DNA of 33,732 nt. Source: Tannerellaceae bacterium (GTDB lineage Bacteria; Bacteroidota; Bacteroidia; Bacteroidales; Tannerellaceae). Below are positions 6,713 through 15,484 of the stretch, in pieces. Position numbers and translations under genes: made by a program. Position 1 is the stretch's first letter. The number at the start of each line of letters is the position of its first letter. The stretch spans positions 1 to 33,732 of the forward strand of contig JAISZY010000074.1 in the NCBI GenBank assembly GCA_031284375.1. The letters are read 5' to 3'. Below the pieces are notes generated by a model that had not been told where the DNA came from, did not search any database, and worked only from the letters and a program-made list of their open reading frames with translations.

Positions 6713-8851
6713 ATGAAATACGTATATAAATTATTCATGGTCTTCGCAGGCGCCGCTTTGTTGTCCGGTTGTTTGGATGACCCGGAGATATCGAAAGATA
6801 TTATCAACGGAGGCGTACCCGAAATTACGACCGATTCCATTCACCTGATAAAGGCTAATTCGATAGAAGCTTCTGCCGTTATCTTCAAGCATAATGGGGC
6901 GCGTGCAACCCGATATGGATTCTATGTGAACAAGGAAAACGAAAGCGAAAAGAAAAGATTTGACGCACCAACGGCTCCCCTCGATAATGGAAAAATAGAA
7001 TTTAAGATAACGCTAACCGACCTGGAACCAAGCACAACGTATATAATCCGGGCATTCGCTACAAATCAGGTAGGCGAAGGGTTGGGCGCCGAATTAAAGA
7101 GAACCACCACCAACGGTCTGGGCAGCATAAAAACTCTGAAGCCGGATAGCATAAAAGGAACATCCGCTATTGCGGGTGGTCATATCATAGAACCGGGAGA
7201 AGGGGCGATTATCGAACAGGGACTTTTCCTCTCCCGTCGGCCGGATATGTCTCTTCGCAGCACGCTACCCTCGCCTCTGAAGGTAGATTCTTTTATTTTT
7301 AAAATAACGGAACTCGACACAATGACCACCTATTATATACAAGCCTTTGTAACGAACAACTTCGGAACCTTCACCGGCAATATAGATTCGATTACCACCA
7401 GAAGCGGGAAGCCGGAATTTGGCGCTTTTCACATCTTGGAATGGGGATTTGAGGATGCCTCTTACACGGCGGAACTGCTGACAGACGGAGATTCTCCCAT
7501 TACATCAAAAGGCGTTTGTTGGTCGGAAACATCTTCCCCAACCACAGACGACCAGACGAGCTTGAATACAACCGACAACTTTTCCGGAACAATTCTGGGC
7601 TTAAAACCATTCACCAAATATTATATCCGGGCATTCGCCACGAACGAAACATTCGGTACGGCTTATAGCGAAACCATAGAATTTACAACGCGAAACAATC
7701 AGCCGATTGTAGAAACTACGGAAATTCTCAGTGTATCGAACGGTACGGTCGAAATCAGCGGAAATGTATTAAGTGCAGGAATGGGAAATATTACCGTTGC
7801 CGGATTCTGCTGGTCGGTATATCCCAATCCTTCCATACTGAATTACAAACAAGACATAACCTCCAGGGAAGGAGAGTTTCTCGGTCATATCGGCCCATTG
7901 AGAGGAGGAACAACTTACTATATCCGGGCATTTGCCCAAAACAGTAGCGGACAGACGGCATACGGAAGAGAATTAAGCTTTGATACACCCGTCGTCTTTG
8001 CCTCCATGTCTCCTTTTGCCGGCGATATGCGTCTGCCCAATTCTACGGCCTCCTTCGTGATTGGCAATACGGCCTATCTTCTGGGCGGAGACAAAGGATT
8101 GGATTATACCAACGAACTCTGGGCCTACAATGTCGGCGACAGATGGGATCCTGTGTCTTCTTTCCCCGACACGCCGCGAAAATGGCAAACGGCAGCCGTT
8201 GTAAACAATACGGCATACGTATTCGGCGGATTCGATAAGAACAATAATTATACGAATACGATGTATCGTTACCTGCCCAATCAAAACCGTTGGGAGCATA
8301 TCCCAACCTCCTTCGGGCCCGATCCGATGCACTCCTCGGTAAGCAGTTCCATCAGCACCTCGGCCTATTTTGTGGGAGGCTACCGGGATAGCATATTAAA
8401 CGAAGTATGGAGATTTGATACCTATTTACACGGTTGGGAGCGGAAGGCCAACTTCCCGATAAAACAATATAACGGAATTGCCGTAACAATAAATGAAATT
8501 GTGTACGCCGGATTAGGACAAACCAGCGCCGACGGAACGGTTTCCTCCCGCAGATTATGGTCATCCTTCGGCAGCTTCAACACCTGGGCGGAAGAAGAAC
8601 CTCTGCCCTCCTCTGCGGGTAGCGTGCGCGGAGGCGTAGCCTATCAAGACGCTATTTATGTGGTAGATAATACCGGAACTATCTGGAAATATCATGTTGC
8701 GGAAAAATTCTGGACGGAAAAATCGAAGCTCCCCTCAAGCAACCGGGGAGACTATCTGCATTGCATGTTCGTCTTGAACGATATGATTTACATAGGGCTG
8801 GGAGCCTCCCAGAAATCCCTTTTGAGGTACTACCCTGCCTGGGATAATTAA
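6713..8851 (+). CDS. FN3/kelch-repeat surface lipoprotein
   Basis: The 712-residue protein has a lipoprotein signal peptide with lipobox LLSGC, followed by acidic residues (LDDPE), which in Bacteroidota may favour surface export. About residues 40-425 contain four FN3-like modules, each closing with a repeated TTYYIRAFATN-type strand. The C-terminal half (about 430-705) is a kelch propeller, with recurrent NTAYVFGG, YRYLPNQNRWEHIP and VWRFDTYLHGWERKA blades. No catalytic motif is evident; the parts are binding and spacing modules. It lies between the barrel protein and patatin in one close-packed operon, so it may be the surface receptor or ligand-binding arm of the kinase system. Confidence 0.85.
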   Translation: MKYVYKLFMVFAGAALLSGCLDDPEISKDIINGGVPEITTDSIHLIKANSIEASAVIFKHNGARATRYGFYVNKENESEKKRFDAPTAPLDNGKIEFKITLTDLEPSTTYIIRAFATNQVGEGLGAELKRTTTNGLGSIKTLKPDSIKGTSAIAGGHIIEPGEGAIIEQGLFLSRRPDMSLRSTLPSPLKVDSFIFKITELDTMTTYYIQAFVTNNFGTFTGNIDSITTRSGKPEFGAFHILEWGFEDASYTAELLTDGDSPITSKGVCWSETSSPTTDDQTSLNTTDNFSGTILGLKPFTKYYIRAFATNETFGTAYSETIEFTTRNNQPIVETTEILSVSNGTVEISGNVLSAGMGNITVAGFCWSVYPNPSILNYKQDITSREGEFLGHIGPLRGGTTYYIRAFAQNSSGQTAYGRELSFDTPVVFASMSPFAGDMRLPNSTASFVIGNTAYLLGGDKGLDYTNELWAYNVGDRWDPVSSFPDTPRKWQTAAVVNNTAYVFGGFDKNNNYTNTMYRYLPNQNRWEHIPTSFGPDPMHSSVSSSISTSAYFVGGYRDSILNEVWRFDTYLHGWERKANFPIKQYNGIAVTINEIVYAGLGQTSADGTVSSRRLWSSFGSFNTWAEEEPLPSSAGSVRGGVAYQDAIYVVDNTGTIWKYHVAEKFWTEKSKLPSSNRGDYLHCMFVLNDMIYIGLGASQKSLLRYYPAWDN

Positions 8852-8878
8852 AACGACGCAATCTACCATATTCTCCCG

Positions 8879-11200
8879 ATGTTACGTTTAAAAATTATCC
8901 TCTGTGTTGTTCTTCCGGCTTTATTCATCCTGCCGCTTTCTGCGCAGAAGGTGGGACTTGTTTTAAGTGGAGGAGGCGCCAAAGGAGCTACACATATAGG
9001 AGTTATCAAAGCATTGGAAGAAAACCATATTCCGATAGATTACATTACAGGCACCTCGATAGGCGCCATCATCGGCAGTTTGTATGCCGTGGGGTATTCG
9101 CCGGACGAAATGCTCGAACTATTGCTCTCCGACGAATTTGGCTATTGGCAAACAGGTACGATAGAAAGCGACTACATCTATTTTTTTAAGAAACCGGAAG
9201 ACACACCCGAAATAACGCATTTTACGGTTTCCATATCCGATTCTCTCCGGATTAAAACCAATATATTCCCTCAAAGCCTCGTTAATCCCATACAGATGAA
9301 CCAGGCCTTTATGGAACTTTTCGCACAGGCAACGGCCAAAGCAAGCTGGAATTTCGACAACCTGTTTGTCCCCTTCCGCTGCGTAGGCTCCGACATCTAT
9401 AACAAAAAGCCGATAGTCTTCCGAAACGGCGACTTGGGCGACGCCGTACGTGCTTCGATGACTTTCCCGCTTGTATTCAAACCGATATGGAAAAACGGCG
9501 TTCCGCTTTTTGACGGAGGTATTTACGACAATTTCCCCCTAAGCCCCATGAAAGAAGCCTTTCAGCCCGATTTTATCTTCGGATGCGCCGTAGCCGGAAC
9601 GCAAATCAAGCCTTCCGAAAATATCTACAATCAGCTTGAAATGATGATTATGCAAAAGACGGAATACGATATTCCGGAAGAAGAAGGTATGATGTTAAAA
9701 TTCAACTTTCCCAATGTTTCACTCTTAGACTTTCCCCGTGCAAAGGAACTTATGGATACAGGCTACAACCGTACCCTTGCGTTGATAGACTCGCTAAAAA
9801 AACGCATACCCCGCGAAGTATCCATAGAAGAAATAACCCAGCGCAGAGAAACTTACAAAAAAAGCCTGCCGCCTCTTTTTTTCCGAAACATATACATCAC
9901 CGGAGTAAACGAATCGCAGGAATCTTACATCAAAGCGCAATTGCACCGGGATATAAACGGCGTCTTTTCGATGGAAGAATTTAAGCAGGCTTATTTCAAA
10001 ATGCTTACTTATTCCAAAATCAAAGAAATTATACCCCATGCCTTGTTCAACCGGAAGGAGAGGATTTTTGACCTCCATCTGGATGTAACCATGAGCGACG
10101 ACATCAGCATAGGATTTGGAGGGAATGTATCGTCTCATCAGGCCAACCAATTATTCTTAGAAATCGGATATCAGAACATATCCTCTTTCGCTACCGACCT
10201 CCATGCAGACTTTCAGGTAGGTAATTCGTTCGACGGCATATTGCTCAACAGCCGTTTTTACCTGCCTACCCGCATCCCGTCCTACATCAACGCGCAAGGC
10301 ATTTTCTCGAACAAAAAATACTCCGAAAGCCAATTCCTTTTTTACGAAGATCTCGTACCATCCATCATCAAACAAAAAGAACTCTATATAAGCCTCGCCT
10401 TCGGATTCCCCTACAAAAGACGGGCAAAATTTGAAACAGGCTTCTCTTACGGAAGCCTGAACGATTACTACTTCCAAACATCTGCCATATCTTTTCCCAA
10501 TGCCGTATTCGACCACAGCCGGTACAATGTGCTGAATACGTTTGTTCGCGTAGAACGAAACTCGTTGGACTACAAACTATACCCCACCAGCGGAGAAAGA
10601 TGGCGGCTGAACGGCATGTATGCCACCGGAACGGAAAACTATACGCCGCCGCCCGGCGTAGCACAAATAAAACTTGTAGGAGAAAGGTATCATTGGTGGA
10701 TGGCCAAAGGCAACTGGCTGCGTTATCAGGTGATAAATCAAGATTTCAATATAGGCTTTTCGGGCGAGTTTGTGCTCTCCAACAAAAGATTGCTGCAAAA
10801 TTATACGGCTTCCGTATTACAAGCGCCGGCTTTTACACCAACGCCCCATAGCAGTATTGTTTTCAACGAAGCTTTTCGAGCCAACCAGTACATAGCCGCC
10901 GGAATATCACCCATTCTTAAACTAAGCCGGATCGTGCACGTGCGAGGTGATTTTTTCTGTTTCACCCCGTTACAGACTATCCGGAAAAAGAGCGAACTTA
11001 TAAACAACGAATACATCTATACGCCCTACTACGACGGTTTTCTAAACTCCTACAGAGTAATGGGCGAGATCGCCATGGTTATCCAGTTGCCGTTTGCCAC
11101 CCTCAGCGCTTACGTCAACGGATACAGTTATCCAAAAGACAATTTCAACTTCGGCGTAAACATCGGTTATCTGCTATTTAATCCCCGGATGCTGGATTAA
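8879..11200 (+). CDS. Patatin-like phospholipase with POTRA/outer-membrane barrel (type Vd-like)
   Basis: The 773-residue protein has a signal peptide (1-22, ending LSAQ) and a patatin lipase domain (about 24-310). The oxyanion motif GGGAKG is at 31-36, nucleophile Ser60 lies in GTSIG and Asp212 in DGGIYDN; together these are the Ser-Asp dyad. A POTRA-like segment (about 330-400) and a beta-rich barrel of the Omp85/BamA kind follow to the C-terminus. This is the PlpD-like architecture (type Vd secretion), in which the lipase is displayed or released by its own barrel. Expected activity is hydrolysis of phospholipid acyl chains. It closes the kinase operon, 27 bases after the lipoprotein gene. 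The full length and intact catalytic residues argue for a working enzyme. Confidence 0.92.
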   Translation: MLRLKIILCVVLPALFILPLSAQKVGLVLSGGGAKGATHIGVIKALEENHIPIDYITGTSIGAIIGSLYAVGYSPDEMLELLLSDEFGYWQTGTIESDYIYFFKKPEDTPEITHFTVSISDSLRIKTNIFPQSLVNPIQMNQAFMELFAQATAKASWNFDNLFVPFRCVGSDIYNKKPIVFRNGDLGDAVRASMTFPLVFKPIWKNGVPLFDGGIYDNFPLSPMKEAFQPDFIFGCAVAGTQIKPSENIYNQLEMMIMQKTEYDIPEEEGMMLKFNFPNVSLLDFPRAKELMDTGYNRTLALIDSLKKRIPREVSIEEITQRRETYKKSLPPLFFRNIYITGVNESQESYIKAQLHRDINGVFSMEEFKQAYFKMLTYSKIKEIIPHALFNRKERIFDLHLDVTMSDDISIGFGGNVSSHQANQLFLEIGYQNISSFATDLHADFQVGNSFDGILLNSRFYLPTRIPSYINAQGIFSNKKYSESQFLFYEDLVPSIIKQKELYISLAFGFPYKRRAKFETGFSYGSLNDYYFQTSAISFPNAVFDHSRYNVLNTFVRVERNSLDYKLYPTSGERWRLNGMYATGTENYTPPPGVAQIKLVGERYHWWMAKGNWLRYQVINQDFNIGFSGEFVLSNKRLLQNYTASVLQAPAFTPTPHSSIVFNEAFRANQYIAAGISPILKLSRIVHVRGDFFCFTPLQTIRKKSELINNEYIYTPYYDGFLNSYRVMGEIAMVIQLPFATLSAYVNGYSYPKDNFNFGVNIGYLLFNPRMLD

Positions 11201-11217
11201 CGTCCGGTTCGAGAGGA

Positions 11218-11782
11218 TCATATTATCAGGACGCCCTTAGGAAGCCGGTCGATGCGATAGACGGCTTCGCCCACGCCTTTCTGCACCCGGAAAAGCAACG
11301 CACCGGTTGGCGAATAGATAGTTATCTGCTCGGCAGCCTCATGCGCCGCCTTGGTTCCGGCGAGAACGTGCAGGGGAACGTGTTCTTCCGTAGCGGTGGC
11401 TTTGCCTTGGTAGACAGGTTGGCCTTGCAGGTTGTAGATGCGAAAGCGTTCTCCCTGTATAAGACCGTTGAGCGATTCGATCATCGCTCCGTTTGTTACT
11501 TCATGTACTCATGCGAGGCTGGAGGCTGCGTTCGGCAGGTCGGCTTGTGTGTCCCGTCTCGGTCCGCGTGCCTCGGCGTTTTGCCGGATGGCATGATCCG
11601 GCGACCAGGCCGTTGGCTATGGCCACGTCGCGAACGTTCTCTACCGTCGCATCCACACGCGCCGTACCGTCGTTGTATACCCTTACGTCCCGGATATTGG
11701 AGAGGAAAGGATGTGCTGCGCCATCGTTCCGGCATTGCTTGAGATGATTTCCAGGCAAATGCTCAACACATACGGAAAGCAT
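11218..11782 (-). pseudogene. Decayed 3' end of a secreted protein with a sorting-domain-like tail
   Basis: Two minus-strand frames abut without a common reading frame. The downstream frame (11218-11484) reads as a C-terminal sorting-type domain: FRIYNLQGQPVYQG, then ITIYSPTGALLFRVQKG and a final YRIDRLPKGVLII. This is the strand pattern of type IX secretion or DUF6383-like tails in Bacteroidota. The upstream frame (11501-11782) contains a plausible strand segment (VRVYNDGTARVDATVENV) before it degrades. No start codon or signal peptide connects to it. It appears to be the remains of a larger secreted protein, cut by the accessory island beyond 11786. The exact family is uncertain. Confidence 0.5.
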
Positions 11783-11785
11783 TTT

Positions 11786-12169
11786 TTATTCATAATATAT
11801 TATATACGTTATTTTCGTACTTATCGCACCATTCATAGAGATATACGCGTGCTTATCTCCGATGATGAGCTTTGTGTTGTTTAGCCAGGATTCATAGCAA
11901 CCTACCGGGTATAGGCTGCTATGAACGCTTAGATAGCGGCTCGCATAAGACCTTGTCAGGCCGTCGAGCCATTTGTAGACGTATTTACATCCATTGGTTA
12001 TATCTTCGTCCAATTGCCTCAAAAACGCCTTATTGTTCGCTTCGATGTTTGTTGCAATTAGGTAGGGGTTTTTCTGGTCATCCTTGAGTATACCCGGATA
12101 AACCTTCTCGTAGTAATTTTGAGTTTCTTTACTAAACATCTGATAGTATACAATTTCTTTCTCTTCCAT
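11786..12169 (-). CDS. Small protein of unknown function in the accessory island
   Basis: From the ATG at 12169 the product has 127 residues; an in-frame ATG at 12193 would add eight. It is soluble, Tyr- and Lys-rich, with no recognised motif. It lies last in the minus-strand island, after the membrane protein, and its stop is only 4 bases from the decayed gene beyond, so its C-terminus may have been altered at the island junction. The AT-rich base composition matches the island and differs from the GC-richer flanking sequence. Its function may follow the neighbouring AbiH-like gene, but nothing in the protein itself shows this. Confidence 0.55.
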   Translation of the reverse strand: MEEKEIVYYQMFSKETQNYYEKVYPGILKDDQKNPYLIATNIEANNKAFLRQLDEDITNGCKYVYKWLDGLTRSYASRYLSVHSSLYPVGCYESWLNNTKLIIGDKHAYISMNGAISTKITYIIYYE

Positions 12170-12220
12170 GTTATATTTGTTTTTATAATTCATAATTTTC
12201 TAATTCATAAATTAAGCCTA

Positions 12221-13156
12221 TCATTCTTCCTTTATCGTGGGAAAATCAGGAGTATCGTATATTTCAAATTGAACAATATCTCTTGTGGCAATAAATATGA
12301 CGCCATACCCGTCACCTTTATAATTGTCATCAATAATAAGGTCTCCAGCAATATTTTCAATTTTAACGTCATCTTTAGTAAGATTATACTCCTTAAGTAT
12401 TTTATCAATATCATCACAATAGGCGATAACATTTGCGTAATATGCCTTTCTTCTAATTTGTATATTCCCTTCGACAAATACTACTTTGTCTATCCCCTGG
12501 CGTGATTGAGGCTTGTTGCGAGTTATTCCCCAAATATCATTCAACAAGGTGTGAATCTCACCCGTCTTTGGGATGGTGCTTTCAAACATTGTTATAAAGT
12601 AGTTGTCTGCATTGATACCTGATTTCTCAAAAACTCCACTCTTGTTTAAAAGTAGCTCTGTTTGTATTATTATTTCTTTTAATACAGGGTTGTCATCATT
12701 TTCAAACCTTTTATATTCCTGTATTGCATAAGCCAATAAATATACAGCTAAATCCGGATTACGGACATGTCCACTCGAATATGCAAAAGACAATTGCATG
12801 TAAAGTAGACATTTTGTTCGACGAGATTCATTCTGAATAAATTTCTTTAAATCTATTTTGGATTCTTTGAATAATGCATCTATCCTTTTTTCATGGTTAT
12901 TAATTTCCGTATTTATTTTTGTATAAATCGCATCCTTTATTTCTCTTATTTCTGTATTAGTACTTTCTTTAATATCCTTAACCTGTGCATAATTACTTAC
13001 AACGATAAACGTTGCAAGGATGCCGATAAAGACCAATATAATATGATCGCTTGTTATCACTTCGCAACTAATTCGTAGTGCAATATCGATTCCGAGCAAA
13101 ATAATTAGTATTCCAAATAGCCAATAACTAATACACTTGCTAAAGAAATCCCTCAT
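12221..13156 (-). CDS. Two-helix membrane protein coupled to AbiH
   Basis: The 311-residue protein starts with two hydrophobic helices (about 10-28 and 38-55), then a charged, coiled-coil-like stretch (about 60-105) with many Glu/Lys and Ile heptads, and a long soluble region of unknown fold. Its start codon overlaps the AbiH stop (ATGA, 13153-13156), so the two proteins are almost certainly made together. Anti-phage loci often pair a sensor or nuclease with a membrane protein that kills the cell, and this is an inferred role here. No family was recognised. Confidence 0.75.
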   Translation of the reverse strand: MRDFFSKCISYWLFGILIILLGIDIALRISCEVITSDHIILVFIGILATFIVVSNYAQVKDIKESTNTEIREIKDAIYTKINTEINNHEKRIDALFKESKIDLKKFIQNESRRTKCLLYMQLSFAYSSGHVRNPDLAVYLLAYAIQEYKRFENDDNPVLKEIIIQTELLLNKSGVFEKSGINADNYFITMFESTIPKTGEIHTLLNDIWGITRNKPQSRQGIDKVVFVEGNIQIRRKAYYANVIAYCDDIDKILKEYNLTKDDVKIENIAGDLIIDDNYKGDGYGVIFIATRDIVQFEIYDTPDFPTIKEE

Positions 13157-14190
13157 TTTTTTGTTATGTTTAATTTGAACATATCCTTATCGTATCCAAC
13201 CCATATCTTGTTTTGGATACTTTCTTTTTCTTGGAGCATACCTGTTTTCGATAAAATATTTTCTTTACATTCGCGGATTTTCCTCGGCACAAGCTGTCCG
13301 CGATTTTTCGGTATAGATTCTCTTTCATGTACAAAATAAATTATTCTACAATTATCCCTCTTGATTTGTTTTCCAAGTAACTCCCACCACATCTTATCTG
13401 TTTCACCAAGAGAAGATCCGAATATACATATCAGATTTGCAGTATTAAAAAAAGTCGTACATGTTTCATTGATTCCAGTCCCCCCACCTTTGTTTGTTTT
13501 AGGCTTTATTATTACATCCAATAAATCTTCATTTGTTTTAAAGGATTCATTTTTAATCTGAGAAATGTCATTTACGCCCAAAAGGATTGTACTATTTTCC
13601 ACTGCGACTCCATGTATGTGCACGATTGTAGATAAGTTCACATTTTTGCTATTGATACTATTATTCCCTAACAGCATCATTTTGTCTGCTGTAAAGTTGA
13701 GTAATTTTTCAATTGTTTGTGAATAATTGAAATTAATTATATTAACAATCCATTCCTCATTACTCTTACCGGCCAAGTAACTGCTAATGCTATTCTTGTC
13801 TTCGTTAGACAAATATTCCCAAGGATGTATAAAATCTTTGGACAATTTTAATTTTTCTTTGTCGGATGATATTAATCTCTCCTCTTCTAATCGTATGTAT
13901 TTTGATAGCCCATCGGAGATTTTATAATAAAAATCCTCAAATTCTTTCGCTGAATTGAATTTGTCAGTGTACTCCCCTAATGCGGATTCTAAATCGGCCC
14001 ATGTATCAAAGGGCGTTTTCTCTACATCTTCAATCCATCTCTTAATTCTTCCCTTAATACTTTCATTAATCCCATCATAAAATCCATTTTTATTTGATTG
14101 TTCTTTAAAATATTCATAAAAGTCTTTATAACTTGTTTTTAGCCCAATATTTAAGTCAAAACCATTCCCAATGATATACAGCACATTCAT
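13153..14190 (-). CDS. AbiH-family abortive-infection protein
   Basis: The 345-residue protein matches the AbiH family layout: an N-terminal IIGNGFDLNIGLKTSYKDFY motif, a central HIHGV followed by a LGVND segment, and a C-terminal CIFGSSLGETDKMWWELL block. AbiH was first described as a lactococcal phage-resistance protein, and family members are common in defence islands; its biochemical activity is poorly defined. The gene sits in an AT-rich minus-strand cluster next to tRNA-Ser. It overlaps by 4 bases with a membrane protein gene and is 112 bases after the TIR/deoxyribosyltransferase-like gene. The motifs are intact and the length is normal, so the gene is probably functional. Confidence 0.85.
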   Translation of the reverse strand: MNVLYIIGNGFDLNIGLKTSYKDFYEYFKEQSNKNGFYDGINESIKGRIKRWIEDVEKTPFDTWADLESALGEYTDKFNSAKEFEDFYYKISDGLSKYIRLEEERLISSDKEKLKLSKDFIHPWEYLSNEDKNSISSYLAGKSNEEWIVNIINFNYSQTIEKLLNFTADKMMLLGNNSINSKNVNLSTIVHIHGVAVENSTILLGVNDISQIKNESFKTNEDLLDVIIKPKTNKGGGTGINETCTTFFNTANLICIFGSSLGETDKMWWELLGKQIKRDNCRIIYFVHERESIPKNRGQLVPRKIRECKENILSKTGMLQEKESIQNKIWVGYDKDMFKLNITKK

Positions 14191-14302
14191 AAATTATTTA
14201 GTTAAAATCCTTATTGCTTTGTCTTTCATCTCTTGTATAGTTTTAAATCTATCGTATTTCGATATCTGTTTTTTATTTAAATGATGCGTTTATTTTTTGT
14301 GG

Positions 14303-15061
14303 TCAGAATGGGTCATAATAATTTGATGTATTAATATTTTTTTTCTTGTATTTAAGTTTGTCTTTATTTGATAAAATCCAGTCCTCTCCCTTTCTCGTTA
14401 GTTTGCAGAATGAAATTGCATTTCCATATTCGTCGTCTTTTGGAGTAATTTCTATAAATCCGTCTCTATCTAATTCGCGTAAACTTATACTCGCCTCTAT
14501 ATTATCGAATCCTCTATTTTGTAGCATTTTAGTTTTTACTGTATAGAAACTAACACCCTCCCCGACAACCGCGTCCTCTGCTATTGACACAAGAAAAGCA
14601 ATATTACATTCGCTTAATTCTTTTATTGGGATATTATCGACAATCTTTTTTGAGCCAGATTGTTTTTGAAATGCTTTTATTTTTTTTGTAATAGCACTCT
14701 TGAGTTCAACAAAATCGCTTGTTGCCTCTGAACTATACTCTATAATACTCATGTGGCTCACATCAAACGGATAAGCTCCTTCTCTCTCATTCTTGCAACA
14801 AACCATGATAACATCTTTTTTGAGCGCAAAGGCAAATCCTAATTCATACCAAACATTTGGATTGTCCGTTGTAATATCCGCGAAGCATATAGAGCAATTG
14901 GATATTCCATCTTCTATATCTCTAATGATATTCTTTGTTCCTGGATCTTTGTCTACCCTATAAGGTTCAAATCCTGCATTTTTAATCGAAGGCTCAAATT
15001 CGTTCGAATACCGTTTATTGTATTTTTCATTAAAGGGTTGTATCACAAAACATTTCTCCAT
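14303..15061 (-). CDS. TIR/nucleoside 2-deoxyribosyltransferase-like protein with winged-helix tail
   Basis: The 252-residue protein begins CFVIQPFNEKYNKRY. About residues 1-135 form a flavodoxin-like fold of the nucleoside deoxyribosyltransferase/TIR-like type. The conserved segment CFADITTDNPNVWYELGFAF holds the acidic site (Asp and Glu) used by these enzymes on N-glycosidic bonds. Residues about 150-250 look like a winged-helix domain. Related domains act in bacterial defence by attacking nucleotides such as NAD, but the substrate here is not known. It is the first intact gene after the integrase remnant and is followed by AbiH on the same strand. No signal peptide or membrane segment is present, so it acts in the cytoplasm. 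Confidence 0.75.
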   Translation of the reverse strand: MEKCFVIQPFNEKYNKRYSNEFEPSIKNAGFEPYRVDKDPGTKNIIRDIEDGISNCSICFADITTDNPNVWYELGFAFALKKDVIMVCCKNEREGAYPFDVSHMSIIEYSSEATSDFVELKSAITKKIKAFQKQSGSKKIVDNIPIKELSECNIAFLVSIAEDAVVGEGVSFYTVKTKMLQNRGFDNIEASISLRELDRDGFIEITPKDDEYGNAISFCKLTRKGEDWILSNKDKLKYKKKNINTSNYYDPF

Positions 15062-15099
15062 GTCATTTATTTATTTAATATTTCTAAATTACTTTCCCC

Positions 15100-15219
15100 C
15101 TAAAACCATTTTGAGTAGATAGTCCCTTTTGTTTGGGGATACTGCAAAAGCCCTGTTGTCTTTGAGTTGTCCGCTTGTTTCTTCATATCAAAAACATAGC
15201 GTATAATCGCGTTATTCAT
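15100..15219 (-). pseudogene. N-terminal remnant of a tyrosine integrase
   Basis: A 39-codon frame from the ATG at 15219 starts MNNAIIRYVFDMKKQAD and contains KTTGLLQ. This closely resembles the N-terminus of Bacteroidota tyrosine recombinases (typically xxIRYVFDRKKxAxxxKxGLLQ), which is the arm-site-binding region. The frame then runs into a stop at 15100, and the catalytic domain (R-H-R-Y) is absent. It lies between tRNA-Ser and the defence genes, exactly where an element integrase would be. The assignment rests on pattern memory; the fragment is short. Confidence 0.55.
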
Positions 15220-15251
15220 AGGTTATTAATTTTTAGTACCGTTTTTCGTAC

Positions 15252-15259
15252 CAAAGATA
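15252..15259 (-). promoter_or_regulatory. -7 promoter element before the integrase remnant
   Basis: On the minus strand these bases read TATCTTTG. The site would drive the integrase fragment and, since no terminator is seen between, could also transcribe the TIR-like and AbiH genes. Confidence 0.45.
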
Positions 15260-15346
15260 CAAAAAGTACGAAAACATAACTCAAAAACATCCAAAAATAC
15301 GAAAAAAGACCAAATCGAACCGGAGTAGAACCCGCTTTAAACAAGA

Positions 15347-15368
15347 AAACCCGCTGTGAAGCGGGTTT
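15347..15368 (-). terminator. Terminator after tRNA-Ser
   Basis: An 8-bp perfect stem (AAACCCGC at 15347-15354 and GCGGGTTT at 15361-15368) with a 6-base loop lies six bases beyond the tRNA 3' end on the minus strand. It is followed by TTCTTG, a moderate U-tract. Confidence 0.6.
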
Positions 15369-15373
15369 CTTTG

Positions 15374-15460
15374 CGGAAGAAGGGGGATTCGAACCCCCGG
15401 TACAGTTTCCCGTACGACAGTTTAGCAAACTGTTGGTTTCAGCCACTCACCCATCCTTCC
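15374..15460 (-). tRNA. tRNA-Ser (anticodon GCU)
   Basis: The minus strand folds as a class II tRNA of 87 bases. The acceptor pairs GGAAGGA with TTCTTCC (one G-U), discriminator G. The anticodon loop TTTGCTAAA gives GCT, closed by ACAG/CTGT. A long variable arm (GTACGGGAAACTGTAC) and the T-arm GGGGG-TTCGAAT-CCCCC follow. CCA is not encoded. tRNA 3' ends are common integration sites, in keeping with the integrase fragment 155 bases downstream. Confidence 0.93.
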
Positions 15461-15484
15461 GGTTCGTCTTGAATTAACGTGAGG

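Noticed and set aside
14194-14289. 31-codon minus frame ending KAIRILTK between the TIR-like and AbiH genes
   Set aside because: It has only an internal ATG and is too short to claim, though it might be a trace of a lost gene.
15310-15345. Duplicate of the tRNA-Ser 3' end as an att site
   Set aside because: GGTTCGATTT is only loosely like the T-arm; no exact direct repeat was found.
15216-15446. Minus frame of 76 codons overlapping tRNA-Ser
   Set aside because: It translates the tRNA and its terminator; a spurious frame.
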